Source: Synchiropus splendidus (taxonomy: Eukaryota; Chordata; Actinopteri; Syngnathiformes; Callionymidae). From it: a stretch of DNA of 64,000 nt. The stretch is from positions 30,579,501 through 30,643,500 of the forward strand of contig NC_071335.1 in NCBI RefSeq assembly GCF_027744825.2, in the 5' to 3' direction. The notes under the pieces are model-generated. The model saw only the letters and a list, made by a program, of their open reading frames with translations, did no database searches and had not been told where the DNA came from. Numbering within the stretch: position 1 is the first letter of the stretch; the number at the start of each line of letters is the position of its first letter. Below are positions 53,039 to 64,000 of this stretch, in pieces. The translations under genes and the position numbers were made by a program.

Positions 53039-54872
53039 TTATCCGCTCCCTACAGCCGCTTTCCTCATCATCTCCTCATCTTGCACAGAGAGCTCGGTCA
53101 GTTTGCGGCCCAGCCTCTCATGGAGGTCCAGGTACTTGGCCACGCAGCGGTCCAAGCAAACCATCTCGCCCTTGCTCAGATCTGCTTCCTTGTAATGCGG
53201 CGGCACACATTTCCTGTGGCAGGCGTTTGTCATCCTGGGGAAAAATGAAGAGATTGTGAATTCCAAAAGTAAATCACTGTGTTTCACTCAAGCATCTTAT
53301 ATATGAAATGCAAACCAAAACAGTGGACTAAACACTGACAATCTAGGGAAAATATTGCCTCTCAAACCGGCAACAGCTGCAGCAGTGGTCTTTATTTACT
53401 CGACCAATGTGACACTAATTATATGAGCCTGAAGATAAGCATGCTGGGGCCAAAATTAAATGTGAGCCACGAGATAACTGCCATTTCCCAAACACTCTGT
53501 GATCATCGAAACATATTCCCACTATGGGGGCAGAGTCTGTTTCACACAAAACTCCCAGGCGTGTATACAAACGGCCTGGACTCCAGCAAACTCAAGCATC
53601 TAAAAGAGGAAGAAGACATTGGCAAATGGCGACTTGTTTGGCTGTAAGATCTCGTTCCAGAGAGCCACAGCTTTTGGCCACATCCCATTCAGTCATTTAC
53701 ATTTAACTGTGCAGTTCTGCTTTCGCAGCAACCACATAAGCTTCAACTGGTTGCCTCGTAAGCAAACATCTTCTTTTCAGTTTCTGTGCTCCACCTGCAC
53801 TGATCTGAACACCTGTTTCATGGCTTAGAAAAATATCATGAAACTATAAATTGTATAGTCAGTTACTATTTTATTAGTAATTTTTTTTTAATTCATTAAC
53901 GTCCACTGGGATGAATATGAGAACCACACTTGTTTTGTTTAAGATACAACTGATGACTGCAGTTCTTTAAAGATAAAAAGGAACTAACACTAGTGATAGG
54001 GACCTTATAAAAATCATGCCGTCAAAATGAAAAAGCAACACCAATACAGTATTTGTTTACTCACAGGGCCATCTGCTGGATGAATAATGTGGCTGCATTA
54101 TAAAACTTCAAAATAGTTCAACCTGGTTTGACTCATGGATGCAGTGAACATGGACATGAAGAGGTGATCTCGAGAGGTCAAGGTGCAGGAGCCTGACTTG
54201 CTCTCAAAACCCCCGATGAGAACTACTTGATTAATCGGAATGATTGATGAATTCATCTTCCTTACATTTACAATTTATTTTATTTTGGATTTTGCATATA
54301 CTCATTTAATCACTTACAAGCTGATTTTACTTTACTTCTGGTCGGTTATGTTTGGGGCATTTAGTGTAAATATTAAGTAAACAAAAAAAAAATTTGCATC
54401 CTGTAAACACATTTAATAATATAGATATAATTACGTTCAACAATGGATGTTGTGATGGGTTAATGTGTGTAGTCTTCAATTAATTATACTAAAATATGGT
54501 GAATGACAAACAGATGTTCAATGTCAATAAACACAACATATTACTTCATAAGTAGCGGAGGAGTCAGTGATTCGACGAAGGACACTTGACAAACATGGTG
54601 AGGAAGTATGTAGCTTCAGCTACATTGTATATAACAACACTGGTCGTGTTGGTGACTCTCAACTGATGCCGTGTTCCTTACTCATAGAGGTTACAGATAT
54701 CAAATCCTCGTAGCTTGTCGAGACAAATAAATCCCGGCTGCTCTTTCATGAATGGAAGGTGCAGTGGTCTTAGCATGGTTAGCTTAGTACTTCTTTTTTA
54801 CCGGTTGTACATGTCAGCCATCATCTCCACCTCCAGTTCTGCCGCGAGCTGCTGTGCCTTCATGGGATCCAT
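53039..54872 (-). CDS. timm10: Mitochondrial import inner membrane translocase subunit Tim10
   Basis: Two coding exons, 54802-54872 (ATG at 54872) and 53039-53234, join CG|G into Arg and encode 88 aa (human 90). Tim10 forms a hexameric chaperone with Tim9 in the mitochondrial intermembrane space. The complex carries hydrophobic carrier proteins to the TIM22 translocase. The twin CX3C motifs are intact: Cys29-Cys33 (CHRKC) and Cys50-Cys54 (CLDRC), which form the two disulfides of the helical hairpin. The N-terminus ([16 protein letters not shown]) and the middle ([14 protein letters not shown]) are almost invariant in vertebrates. This makes the call very safe. It lies head-to-tail between unc93b1 and btbd18. 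The exon 1 donor (CG|GTAAAA) is followed by a 1.6-kb intron with no recognisable repeat. Confidence 0.97.
53240..54795. other. timm10 intron
   Basis: No repeat family recognised. AT-rich with A/T runs near 53880 and 54385. Confidence 0.5.
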
Positions 54873-55514
54873 GATCAAGTGTCTTCAAGTCCTTTTTGCT
54901 CAACACGCACGGTTAGTTAAACACGCAAACTGGGGAGGCGATACGGCTGCAGTAACCTTCAAATCCGCAGAAGTGCACGTGTGATTGTGACTTCCGGTTT
55001 CCCTGTCGCTGTCAATAAAGTTGCATTCAAACCAGAAAGCGCTAGCGCTCCTTCTAGTGGTGACTATGCGCATTTCAGGAAGGCGTTCAAGTCAAAGCGG
55101 TGAATTGGCGTCAAAAGAACTCCATCATAACGTAAGGCCACACCAACACACAACAGAAATCTGCAATGAATTAAAAAACACGACACAAAACTCAATCAAA
55201 TCTCAAGAGATCTACATGTTAAGATATTTTTCTTTGTGTACCATGAGCAAAAGAGGGGATATATATAGCTTTATAAAGATTATTTATACCACACTGTGAA
55301 TGACGCTTTATTTTGAGATATCCATCTCATTTTCTTTAATGACATGTCTATTAATTCAAACCTTTTCAGCTCCACTCAATCACATGTCTGCATGGTGTGT
55401 TAATTTCAAGATAAACGGACAAAGTGCTTTGATCTGTGTCAACATCAATGGACAAACACGAGTCATGCAGTCTATGACAATTGTTTGGACAAACTTTTTT
55501 TTGTCATATTCTCA

Positions 55515-55520
55515 TTTATT
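55515..55520 (-). promoter_or_regulatory. candidate polyadenylation signal of btbd18
   Basis: AATAAA on the minus strand, about 230 bases beyond the btbd18 stop. Another lies at 55307-55312. Confidence 0.4.
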
Positions 55521-55749
55521 TTTTCAGGTCGCAACAACATAAAAATGACTTCAAGAGACTGCAGTTATTGATTTTACATGAGATGAACTGAATTTAGGGA
55601 AACTGAGCTGCAAAACCAATACGGAGATATTTAAGATAAGTACAAAGATTTAAACCGTCTTGCTCAGATTGGTCAGCAGAAAAACTCTTAAACAAACCAA
55701 ATGCTCTTCTCTGGAAATGTAACCACAAAAGGAGAACATAAAAGTGAAC

Positions 55750-58700
55750 CTATTGTGAATCATCTGTGACATTGACCTCGACCTCCTCCTCTTCATCTGT
55801 AGTGGATATATGCAGCATATCAACACACTCCATGACGCAGGCTTCTTGGCCAGGTGACTGAAGCACGACATCCACCTCGCTCTCATCCTCTTCCGTCTGA
55901 GGAAATAAATCAGTATGTTCACTTGTACGGTCTAGAATTTCTTCGTCGGTAGAGCACGCAGGGTTCAGAGTGAGCACATGGGCGTCTGGTGTGGAGGTTG
56001 ACCCCTCAGTGGGAGGGTGTGGCAGCTTCTCCTCGAAGTCTGAGAGTCCACCGTTGGCTGGGTTCCCATATTTGGGAGTCATGTGGAGTTTTTCAAATGG
56101 TACATCTGTGAAGAAAATAAGCAGTGAGTGTGACGTAGGCAGAAGATCAAGGGGGTTAAAACGCCTTGCAGAGGCGTGGACGACACACAATCTTCCTACC
56201 TTGTGCCGGGAGCTTCTGTGGACTCCCCGCAGACTCTTCCGTGACGTTCACTAGCAAACTGTCTAACCAACAGGCAGTTGGACTGAGCGACTTGCGGTCA
56301 TGATGGTCGTCAGTCATCACCTGGAGAATCTCATTGTGATTCTCGTCTTGTGAGACATCTTTCCAATCCGCAGTAACTCCACTGATCTTCCCCTCATCTT
56401 CAGGGTCGTGCTTCTGGCTTTCATCCGCACCTATGTTTGTGAGGTAGCCACTCTTCACGTCTGCCATGTTACTGCCGTTAACAAACTTTTGATAATCTTT
56501 ACGTGTGACTATCCGCTTACGCGCCTTCCTCTCTCCCAAGACGAGGATGTTACAGTCGTCTGTCTCAACTGTCCTGCTACCGCCAACTTCTTTATTCCTC
56601 CTCTCGCTCATCTCTTCTAAACACACAGCTGCAGTGGATGGAGCCGCTGCTGCATGATGGCGCTGATTTAGTCTGACTTTGCCAGTTCTTTGTTTCTGGA
56701 GTGAGACTGTGGACTGTTGAACGCTCCCGTCCTCCACCACTGGACCGCTGGTCCGGACCTTTGATTGGTCAGCCTCATTTTCCCCGCTGTCCCATTCATG
56801 AATAGCTGTTGTCTGACTTGGTTCGCCTCCACATTTGAGCGCAGTTTTTCCTTCGCTCACTTCCATCCTTGGCCCAACCTCTTCACTCACAGTGTTGCGC
56901 TTCAGAATCTTTCTCTGTTTCACTGCTTGGTCGTCTTTGGAACCGCTTCTTTTTCGCCTCACTGAGCGAAATGTTGCTTCTGCTTGTGTCTGGCTTTGGC
57001 TTGTATGGGGGTCTGAATTATGAAGAGACACTAGAAGCTCTTGTCCCGTCTTTCCCACATCCGAGTCACCAGCGATGCAATTATGATCTTCTGGTGTGGG
57101 CCAGGGTTGCAACCAGGGTTGAGCAGGATCCTGTGGGGGTCGATCAGCCTCCGGACTCAGTGGATCTATTGGAGAGAGACAGCACGGGTGCTGCATTTTT
57201 GGCAGAGGCAGCAAAGGGAAGCAGTCCACATCTTGCGAGCTGCCCAGAATATCCTGGAGCCCTGGGGCATAGAGTGTGTCTCCCAGATCAGATGCGATAT
57301 CTGGATTAGGACTTTCACGCTGTCCGTCTGAGACGTTTTCCTGCTGCAAGGTCTCGCCATGTTTGATGGGTTGGCTCGGAGCTGCAAGAGAGACAGAACA
57401 CTCCACTGTTTTCTCTGCACTGCATCCAAGAACAGGGGATAAAGAGGAGTTCAAGACTTTGTTTTGCTAATACTAATCCAATAAACTCAGCAGCCTTCGC
57501 AGAATGAATATGCTTGGGCTTATGAGTCTTCATGAAACAGCGTCATGAAGCTTCATAAACCGGCTTTAAAAATTCACCAGCAGGCAAGTGGGCTAATGAG
57601 GCTTCACTGTCAAGTTTTCTGAGCGCAAGAGGTGGCGCTCTTGGTTTAAAAATGATGTGGGTCTTATTGAAACACTTGTTGAAATCCAAAGATTTTAGAG
57701 TAGAGCGGGCTTGAAAATGAGGCCACCATTCTATGAAGCCTCATAAGCCCATCTCTATTATCCATATGGATCCCGGTTTCAAAGAGGTTCTGTTTCAAAT
57801 GTGGATGAAAGGCTCATCTGACATATAACTTGAGCGACTATGTCGTTCTGTAAAAAGGCCCTGAAGACGGTTCTGCGCTCTTTCAGCACATGCTGCTCTC
57901 ATTACATTTCCATCCAATTAACAAGCAGGAAAACCTCAGAATTATTTCACGGTGTCATTTTCCATAGAATTGCCATCCATCCATCCATCCATTACTGCCT
58001 ATCTGAGGTGAGGAGCTGAAGCAAGGGGCCCAGAAACAACCATGGTTTTACATGTCAGAAAACATTTTAATGTCAGTTCATAGCTGTCCCCAACCACCCC
58101 ATACACCACACCTTCACACTTTCAAAAAGCAGTGACCGAATTTAAAGGAACTCCATCTACCTCTTCCTTCAGATGCGCCGGTCTCTGTCAGAGGATCCTG
58201 GTTAATCTGCACAGGATCCTGTTCCCTGACTGAGTCAGAGGTCAAGAAGTCTTGCTGGTTCTGTTGAAGGCAACCCGACTTCTTATGATCAGACTCCAAG
58301 TCAGGAAGGATGTCAAGGCCCATCATAATGTCCTCCAGCAGCTTCTCTATTTGCTCCTCACTTTCTACAGCGCAGTCTTGAGGCTGAGCTGCGGCAGACG
58401 GTTCGCTTTTGTCAGAGGAAGGTGAATAGCAGACGTCTGTCAACTGTTGACTTCTGGGGTCTAAACTTCCCTATTAAGAATTACACAGAAGTCCGTTTGA
58501 TTCAACATATGACTGATGCATTTCAACATTTCAACACAAATAGCAACATTTATTGCCCACATCTAGTTGCTCCCATCGTACTTCCAACTATGAGGTCATC
58601 AATTACGTTCTCAAGTTAAATGCAATCGCATTCAGCCAGATGGTGAGACTTCACAAATCGAGCTGAGCCATCTGTGCACATAGAATGAGACCAAACTCTA

Positions 58701-61425
58701 AAAGTGGAGCCTGTGAAAACTGTCTATGACTGTCATGACTCAGACATAGTTACATCACCAAGAAGCAAAACTTCATGCTACAGAATTCACACTTAGGAAA
58801 TGCAATCTGCCGGCAAATATATTGTGGAAATTGTACCACTGTGAAAATATGAAAACAGCAAACATAATTTACTTTTGTGACTAAGCTTGTTATAATAAAG
58901 GGTGAAGACAAACAGAAATGCTACTTGACTTACGATTTTTTAATTCAAATTATTTTTTGAAACACAATATATAATATTTAATACACATTTTGTATTGTTC
59001 ATACAACTTATTTTTCCAGGGAATTTAATAAGTAATAAACAATAAGTCAGTTTGCCATAATAAACTCATTTTGGGGATAAGTATTTTACAAAGTACTCCC
59101 TATGTTCCACACATAGCCCAAGCCAGTACTCATCATTTATATACAGTAAATAAAGAAGTGGTGGAACACAACCAAGCTGCTCAAATGTGCATCACACTGT
59201 GCAGAAAAAGCACAACAAAATAACCACTTTACCAAATAGAAATAGCCGACAGGTATACTGTACCCTGCACATACAGCTAATACTACAAATCCCAGAATGG
59301 TTGGCAAGTGGTTTGCCTTGTCAGCAGTATCTGCCCCTCCTCTGTTAACAGTAATGAACAGGCACATAGTTGCCTCAAGAAAGAAAGAAAAATTGGTAAA
59401 TGATAGCGATTTTAAGCCGACTTCCTGACTGTATATTTGAGTGAAACTATTCTGTCTGATTAATATTTGGGGTATTTAAGTATTTTTTTCTCCAGTTAGA
59501 TATTCCTTGTCTCACTTACAGTGGTTGAAATATGCGACACGTTCAGAGGACATGTAGTAACTGTGAATGTCTAGCGATGGATATCTAGAGTTCTGATTGA
59601 CAACTCAGTGATAGTTATTTTCTCTGATTTAAAAAAACTAATGACATCTGTTTATGAATTCATTTTTACTAAACCATCAACAGGAAATATGAATAAAAGC
59701 GGGCGAAGGCTCACCTGTGGGGCAAGAGAGGATAGCTTCTCATCCAAGTCCTGGAAGCCCACCACTTCCCACACTCCTCCACTGCTCTTCCTCCTCAGCT
59801 TCACCTGTAGCAAGCCAAACACAAAGCTGGAGATGAGATGTTTTTCATAAGCATGGACACTTTGTATACCTTAAAGGAAAATCTTTCGGTTTCCATCTGC
59901 CTCATCCTCGTCAGGTTCTTCCTTGCCACTTTTTTAGTGGGACAAACTCTAACAGTGGAGCTCCCCATCTTAACTTCAGAGGTCGTCTGAAGAGGATCGA
60001 TGGTCTGCTCCGGAGCCTCCTCTCCTTGAGCATGGTCCACTGTGTCTTTTTGGATCACAACTTTGCGAGGGCTTACTGAGTGGCGCGGAGGATTGAGAGA
60101 GAGATTCAGGGGCTCTGGAGTTAACGTGGAATCACTGTTGTTTGGCTGTTTGCCTAAGTCCAGGTCATGTGTTTTGTTGTTGTTGTTCTGTGCTGTGGTA
60201 GACAAATTCTGCTCTGGAGATAACACAGGGTCAAGTGTCTGAGGAGTTAAAGGATTATCTTGTTCAAGAGACTCAGTCTGAGTCCCGAAACTTCGCTTTT
60301 TCACTAAGGAATATGCCCCGCAATGATCACATGCCTTCCCTACTTGCACTTGTGCATCCCGCTTTGTCCAGCTCCGTGGCCATTTGCTTCCTGGTGGAGT
60401 TTTAACACTATATTTTTCACAATGCATGTACTTCTTTTCATTGCCGTTGTTCAGGTGATCTTCTTTGAGGCTTTTGATTCCAAACTGACGGGCAGCTGCC
60501 AACACGTCATTGCTTTCATCACTTCCGATTACCTCCATTTTGCCAGAATAGAGGAGACCGACCAGCTTCAGCAGAGTCGCGGCTGTGATCGATTGGATTT
60601 GAAGATGGCGTTTGTGACCAAAAGGAGGCGGCGCCGTGGCTGACAGTCGCTCAGACAGGTATGGACTGAGGGCTGCCAGGACGCAGCTGTGGGTCGGGAT
60701 GGAGATTCCTGGATGAAAAGAGAGAAAAGCAGGGATTTTCAAGAAGAAAACACTTCATCAGTCGAACTCTCCGTGATGCCTCTACCATCCGTTTGGAGCA
60801 GGGTGTCACAGAATTGAAGGTTCCTCTGTTGCCGCTGCAGCTGACCCACAAGTTGAATCTCATGACCCTCCAGTCGGAACATCTGCATGTCTGCATAAGC
60901 ACTGGGCGTAAGAAGTGGAAATATACACTTGCTTTCATTGGTTTGCTTGAATGTAAAAAGCCACTTCGAATGAATAGATTGTTTTTACAGTTCCATTTAT
61001 GAAAATGTACACCGTTTAATACGTTTTTTAAAAAACACTAATCACACACAAATAAAGAATAGGAAGGGGGTGCACCGTGTTCACAACCGACCAACATATA
61101 TAAGGCAAACATATGGTAATTAAATTGAATCGAAATTGACTTAAATTTTTAATAAACACTAAATTACAAATAGATGTGAAATGCGCACGCGTACATTTCC
61201 AAACGTTGTAGCTAGCAAGCTATGCTGTTAGCAACATGTCACGAAAAAGTTACAATTGACGCCAGCTGCTTTTACTTTTACGCAGTTTGCAGACGTTAAC
61301 ACACTGAATTTAACGTGATATCGATAACTGTTCAATACATTTTCAGTTAAATAGCGAGTTGATGTGAAGCACGCTATAAGTAAACGGCGAATTGACTTAC
61401 TGGAATGTTGTTGCAGCAGGTGCAT
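55750..61425 (-). CDS. btbd18: BTB/POZ domain-containing protein 18-like
   Basis: Seven coding exons: 61401-61425, 60786-60890, 59870-60708, 59715-59804, 58161-58443, 56200-57381, 55750-56105. Phases agree throughout, giving 959 aa. The first in-frame ATG is at 61425; an upstream in-frame stop supports it. Exons 1-3 encode the BTB fold: LQFCDTLLQTDGISIPTHSC, VLAALSPYLSERLS, LLKLVGLLYSGKMEV, DVLAAARQFGIKSL. The short exon 4 (VKLRRKSSGGVWEVVGFQ) matches the RVKLRKIVNGTCWEVV segment I recall from mammalian BTBD18. The rest is low-complexity, acidic and Ser-rich, with basic patches (VRRKRSGS, KQRKILKR, RKARKRIVTRK) suggesting a nuclear protein. Mouse BTBD18 is a nuclear factor needed for pachytene piRNA precursor transcription (known of the family); the role in fish is inference. 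The exon 5 acceptor (gtcaacag) is weak. The protein is longer than human BTBD18 (about 710 aa). Confidence 0.85.
57515..57751. mobile_element. palindromic MITE, copy 4, in a btbd18 intron
   Basis: The left end tgggcttatgagtcttcatg pairs with the right end catgaag-like ctatgaagcctcataagccca. Interior blocks gagcgcaagaggtggcgctc and aaaaatgatgtgggtcttat match the other copies in inverse order. It lies between btbd18 exons 5 and 6 and contains a second nested arm (gtgggctaatgaggcttcac at about 57588). Confidence 0.7.
58450..59700. other. btbd18 intron 4
   Basis: A 76-codon minus frame at 59137-59367 with hydrophobic content has no support as an exon. Otherwise AT-rich sequence. Confidence 0.5.
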
Positions 61426-61620
61426 GTGTTTGGTGTCGCGAACCAGCTTCTGAAAAGTAGCTTCCAAATGAATATAGTGTCCATTGAGCGATAGTGAAAC
61501 CAGTGGCGACCTCCTGCGGTTCTACTGTGAGACTGTGATTTGTGAGTAAACCGGAAGGCCGTCGCTCGACAGGTAACGTTTAATGAAAAATACTATTTAA
61601 GTTCGTTTTTGAAGTTTTGA
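61426..61620. promoter_or_regulatory. btbd18 5' region, possibly bidirectional
   Basis: A CpG-containing stretch (61500-61575) upstream of btbd18. On the plus strand it ends in a consensus splice donor (gctcgacag|gtaacg at 61563-61577), so a divergent non-coding first exon could start here. No transcript evidence. Confidence 0.3.
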
Positions 61621-62600
61621 ACTTTGAGTGAAGGTTTATAAGACATGAAACCGAACAAATAAGACTTTCTTTAAAGCGTTATTTGATGGAAATTAAATTA
61701 AAAGAAGGACTTGAGGTCATGTTTATCCCAAAGTGGCATTTTTTTTAAACTACGTTTAACTATCCGCATCATAAATGTGGATACCCGGACTGGTCACCAA
61801 AACACTGGTACTGTGGCAGGTTCCTGAAATTTACATTTATTTTTTTAAATGAAGTGCGATGAACAGGTGTTTTCAATTTAATGAACCCCAGCCCCCCCCT
61901 TTACATTTTCCAAAAATATAGACATTATATATACATCGTGTCAATTAGCTTGGTGTGAAACACTTTTATTCGTCGGCTAAGAAAAACAAGAAAAAATAAG
62001 AGACATAAATGAGCATCTTCAGGAAAGGCAGAGTCTCCTGTGTGACGGCAAAGATGAAAGTACAGGCCCTATAACTCACCCTTGAGGCACACCAAACCTT
62101 GAGAATCAATCTGTGCCAAATACAACCACTTGCCACCAGGTTTGTTAACGGTTAAACCAGTATGCGACAAAGGAGACTTTTGCAACGCTAGAGTGACTCA
62201 TTATCTTGGTGTGTTCTCCCAAGAACTGGCAACCAGTCGGATGCTCACTTCTCCCGCCCTCCGACCTCCAGTGACAGGCTGCGGCACATGGACTGGAAAC
62301 AGACAAAAGCCTGTGAGAAATCATTTTCCATTTTCATTTATTAAAAACAGTATTGCTAGTTACATAATTCATTCATAGATGAGAATGTGCAATTTAAAGA
62401 GGCAAGGCGAAGAGATAAAGGTTCATCCATTAGTGTTGCCAATAGCCGGTCGAATGAGTCGAGATTTTTCATGTTTCTATCCGAGAAAGACTGATTGCAT
62501 ATGCGTTCACCCAGAGCACCCAATACAATTAAACCCGAAAATCAATATAAAACAAAATACATACAACCATTAAAATTAACAAATAATCTCTGGTATATAG
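61620..62600. other. intergenic right of btbd18, nothing recognised
   Basis: AT-rich with short frames only. Minus-strand AATAAA hexamers occur at 62337-62342 and 62610-62615. Confidence 0.4.
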
Positions 62601-62609
62601 TTTAAATGC

Positions 62610-63782
62610 TTTATTTCATCTGCTTTACTAGGAAAAACCTGACCTCCGCCTCCACACAATCAAAACCACCGCTCCTCGCCTCAACTCCACTCATGAAGGC
62701 AACTTGTAAAACACATCCATCATGTTTTTTCAATGGAAACAAGTATCAAAAAAAAAAAATGATGTAGCGCTCTCATTAAGTATCTACATCTCATGGGGCA
62801 CCATACAGTTTTCTACAGACTTGTATTAAGACAGAAAACCGGGTCGCCTCCCATGCAATGTGCAATAGAAATCTGAGATATCTGTCTTGATTTAAGAGAA
62901 CCTTTGAATTTTTCTAGTGGTCTACGGTTCCAGTATTTGTCTGGTATTAGTGTTCTTAATGATCATGTAAAGATATTAGACAAAACGAGGCACTCCAGTC
63001 AGGCTTGCAGCAACAGCATTGTTATGCATCACATTCATGAGATTGCCAACCTCAAAGTACTGTATCAACGGAAATGCACCGAGTGAATGTGTAGACCCCT
63101 AAAAGATACATGGAGAAAATAGATTCGTAAAGTTCAAAGAGCATTTTCAAACCAGTGAACAATGGAATGAGCATAGCGCAAATTGTTGTTTGTTCAGATT
63201 AATTGTCGTAAAAAAGCTGTTGCAGCAGCAGAAGCATCACTTTTTTGGCACAAGTAATATCTTAGTACAGCGCAAGGCAACAACAGGAACAACCACCATT
63301 TTAACAAAAGCGTACATGTATCTGCCTGGTGGTGAATATGATCAGAAAATGCCATTTCTTTTTAATCAGAAGTCAGTGTTTCTAAAAATGTCAGTCTGAT
63401 TTTAAGAGTTCTTGTGAATCAGTCTTGATGGAAAGGATTTTTTTTTTTCAATGATGCCAGTCCCATCCTGTTGAGGACAAGGGGGCTGGTGAGGACTGCC
63501 GGGTCGTAGTGTTGTTAAACAGAGAAGTAGTGCAGAAGCTTCAAAAAAACAGTCTTGAGTGGTTTTGGAGACGAAGGAAGGGAGGGTTGCACCGACGTCC
63601 ACCTGAAGTTCATGTTGAGTCATTTGCTTTTCAGCTGCAAAAAAGGAACGTGAGAAGACACGAGAGGAGAGAAGGGTGACGGATGGAGTCCCGACTGTGG
63701 CGTCGTCGCCTGCAGATGTCAGCTCAGCAAGGGCAGTAGGTTGGCGGCGGCTGTCGTCTTGTGATGCACACGATTAGTTTTT
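62610..63782 (-). other. possible 3'-terminal exon and 3'UTR of a minus-strand gene entering from the right
   Basis: At 63783-63792 the minus strand reads tctttttccag, a good acceptor, followed by AAA AAC TAA (63774-63782). About 1.2 kb of repeat-poor sequence then ends at AATAAA (62610-62615). If the upstream exon ends in phase 0, this exon adds only Lys-Asn-stop. CTNND1 (p120 catenin), the human neighbour of BTBD18, ends in a comparably short coding tail, so it is one candidate. However, its orientation relative to BTBD18 would differ from human. The identity is speculative. Confidence 0.25.
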
Positions 63783-63873
63783 CTGGAAAAAGCAAATACA
63801 AATAGATGAAATACAGGAAAAGAAAATATGTAAATAAATACAAAAATCATGTTACAAACTGGCTTAATGGATA

Positions 63874-63877
63874 AAAG

Positions 63878-63914
<37 letters not shown>
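63874..63914. repeat. (TA)n microsatellite
   Basis: About 20 TA units followed by a T-run. Confidence 0.95.
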
Positions 63915-63923
<9 letters not shown>

Positions 63924-64000
63924 TTGTAAATCACTAATAATATGATTATTAATTTAAGTAGTAAACCTCAGTACAAAAGAGTTATGTCTAAAGCATGAAA

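Noticed and set aside
56869..57309. 146-codon plus-strand ORF opposite btbd18
   Set aside because: Antisense shadow of exon 6 of btbd18, with no independent coding evidence.
59137..59367. Hydrophobic 76-codon frame inside btbd18 intron 4
   Set aside because: No suitable acceptor and donor in phase, and the flanking exons already join correctly without it.
61228..61467. Upstream extension of btbd18 starting at a TTG
   Set aside because: The upstream part has no ATG. The first in-frame ATG is at 61425, and a stop precedes the frame further upstream.

Overview
This is a vertebrate nuclear window, almost certainly from a ray-finned (teleost) fish. Its genes are split into many small exons with GT-AG introns. 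It is rich in (AT)n, (GATA)n and (CA)n microsatellites, and it carries fish-type mobile elements: RTE, L2/Rex1 and L1/Tx1-like LINE pieces, hAT and Tc1/mariner-like DNA transposons, and short palindromic MITEs. A percomorph-like genome is plausible from the compact introns, but that is inference. I built the gene models by hand, checking splice sites and reading phase across each junction. No search was run.

Layout, with every confident gene on the minus strand: (1) 1.7-14.0 kb, two tandem NAT8/camello-type N-acetyltransferase genes. The left copy lacks its catalytic exon inside the window; the right copy is complete at 238 aa. Between them lie a degraded RTE LINE, a hAT-like fragment and a hAT element with its own 8-bp target duplication and a nested LINE. 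(2) 14.0-22.6 kb, gene-poor, with an L1 ORF1 relic, microsatellites and one Met-less orphan reading frame. (3) 22.6-25.0 kb, rtn4rl2 (Nogo-receptor-like, GPI-anchored LRR protein), four coding exons, 456 aa, with a CpG-rich, TATA-containing upstream region. (4) 25.2-43.7 kb, a long region without a supportable gene, holding LINE, MITE and microsatellite insertions. (5) 43.8-51.5 kb, unc93b1, the endosomal Toll-like-receptor trafficking chaperone, twelve coding exons plus a start exon, 625-626 aa. (6) 53.0-54.9 kb, timm10, the mitochondrial small Tim chaperone, 88 aa. (7) 55.75-61.4 kb, a btbd18-like BTB-domain protein, seven coding exons, 959 aa. (8) The right edge may hold the 3' end of another minus-strand gene.

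The genes do not form a functional pathway. rtn4rl2, timm10 and btbd18 are neighbours on human chromosome 11q12 (general knowledge), so this looks like part of an ancient conserved block with unc93b1 placed inside it. No CRISPR array, operon or prokaryote-like system was seen. The most notable observations are a non-canonical GC-AG intron shared by both nat8-like paralogues, the intact hAT insertion with a nested LINE, a four-copy palindromic MITE family, and a start codon of unc93b1 split from a second ATG by its first intron.
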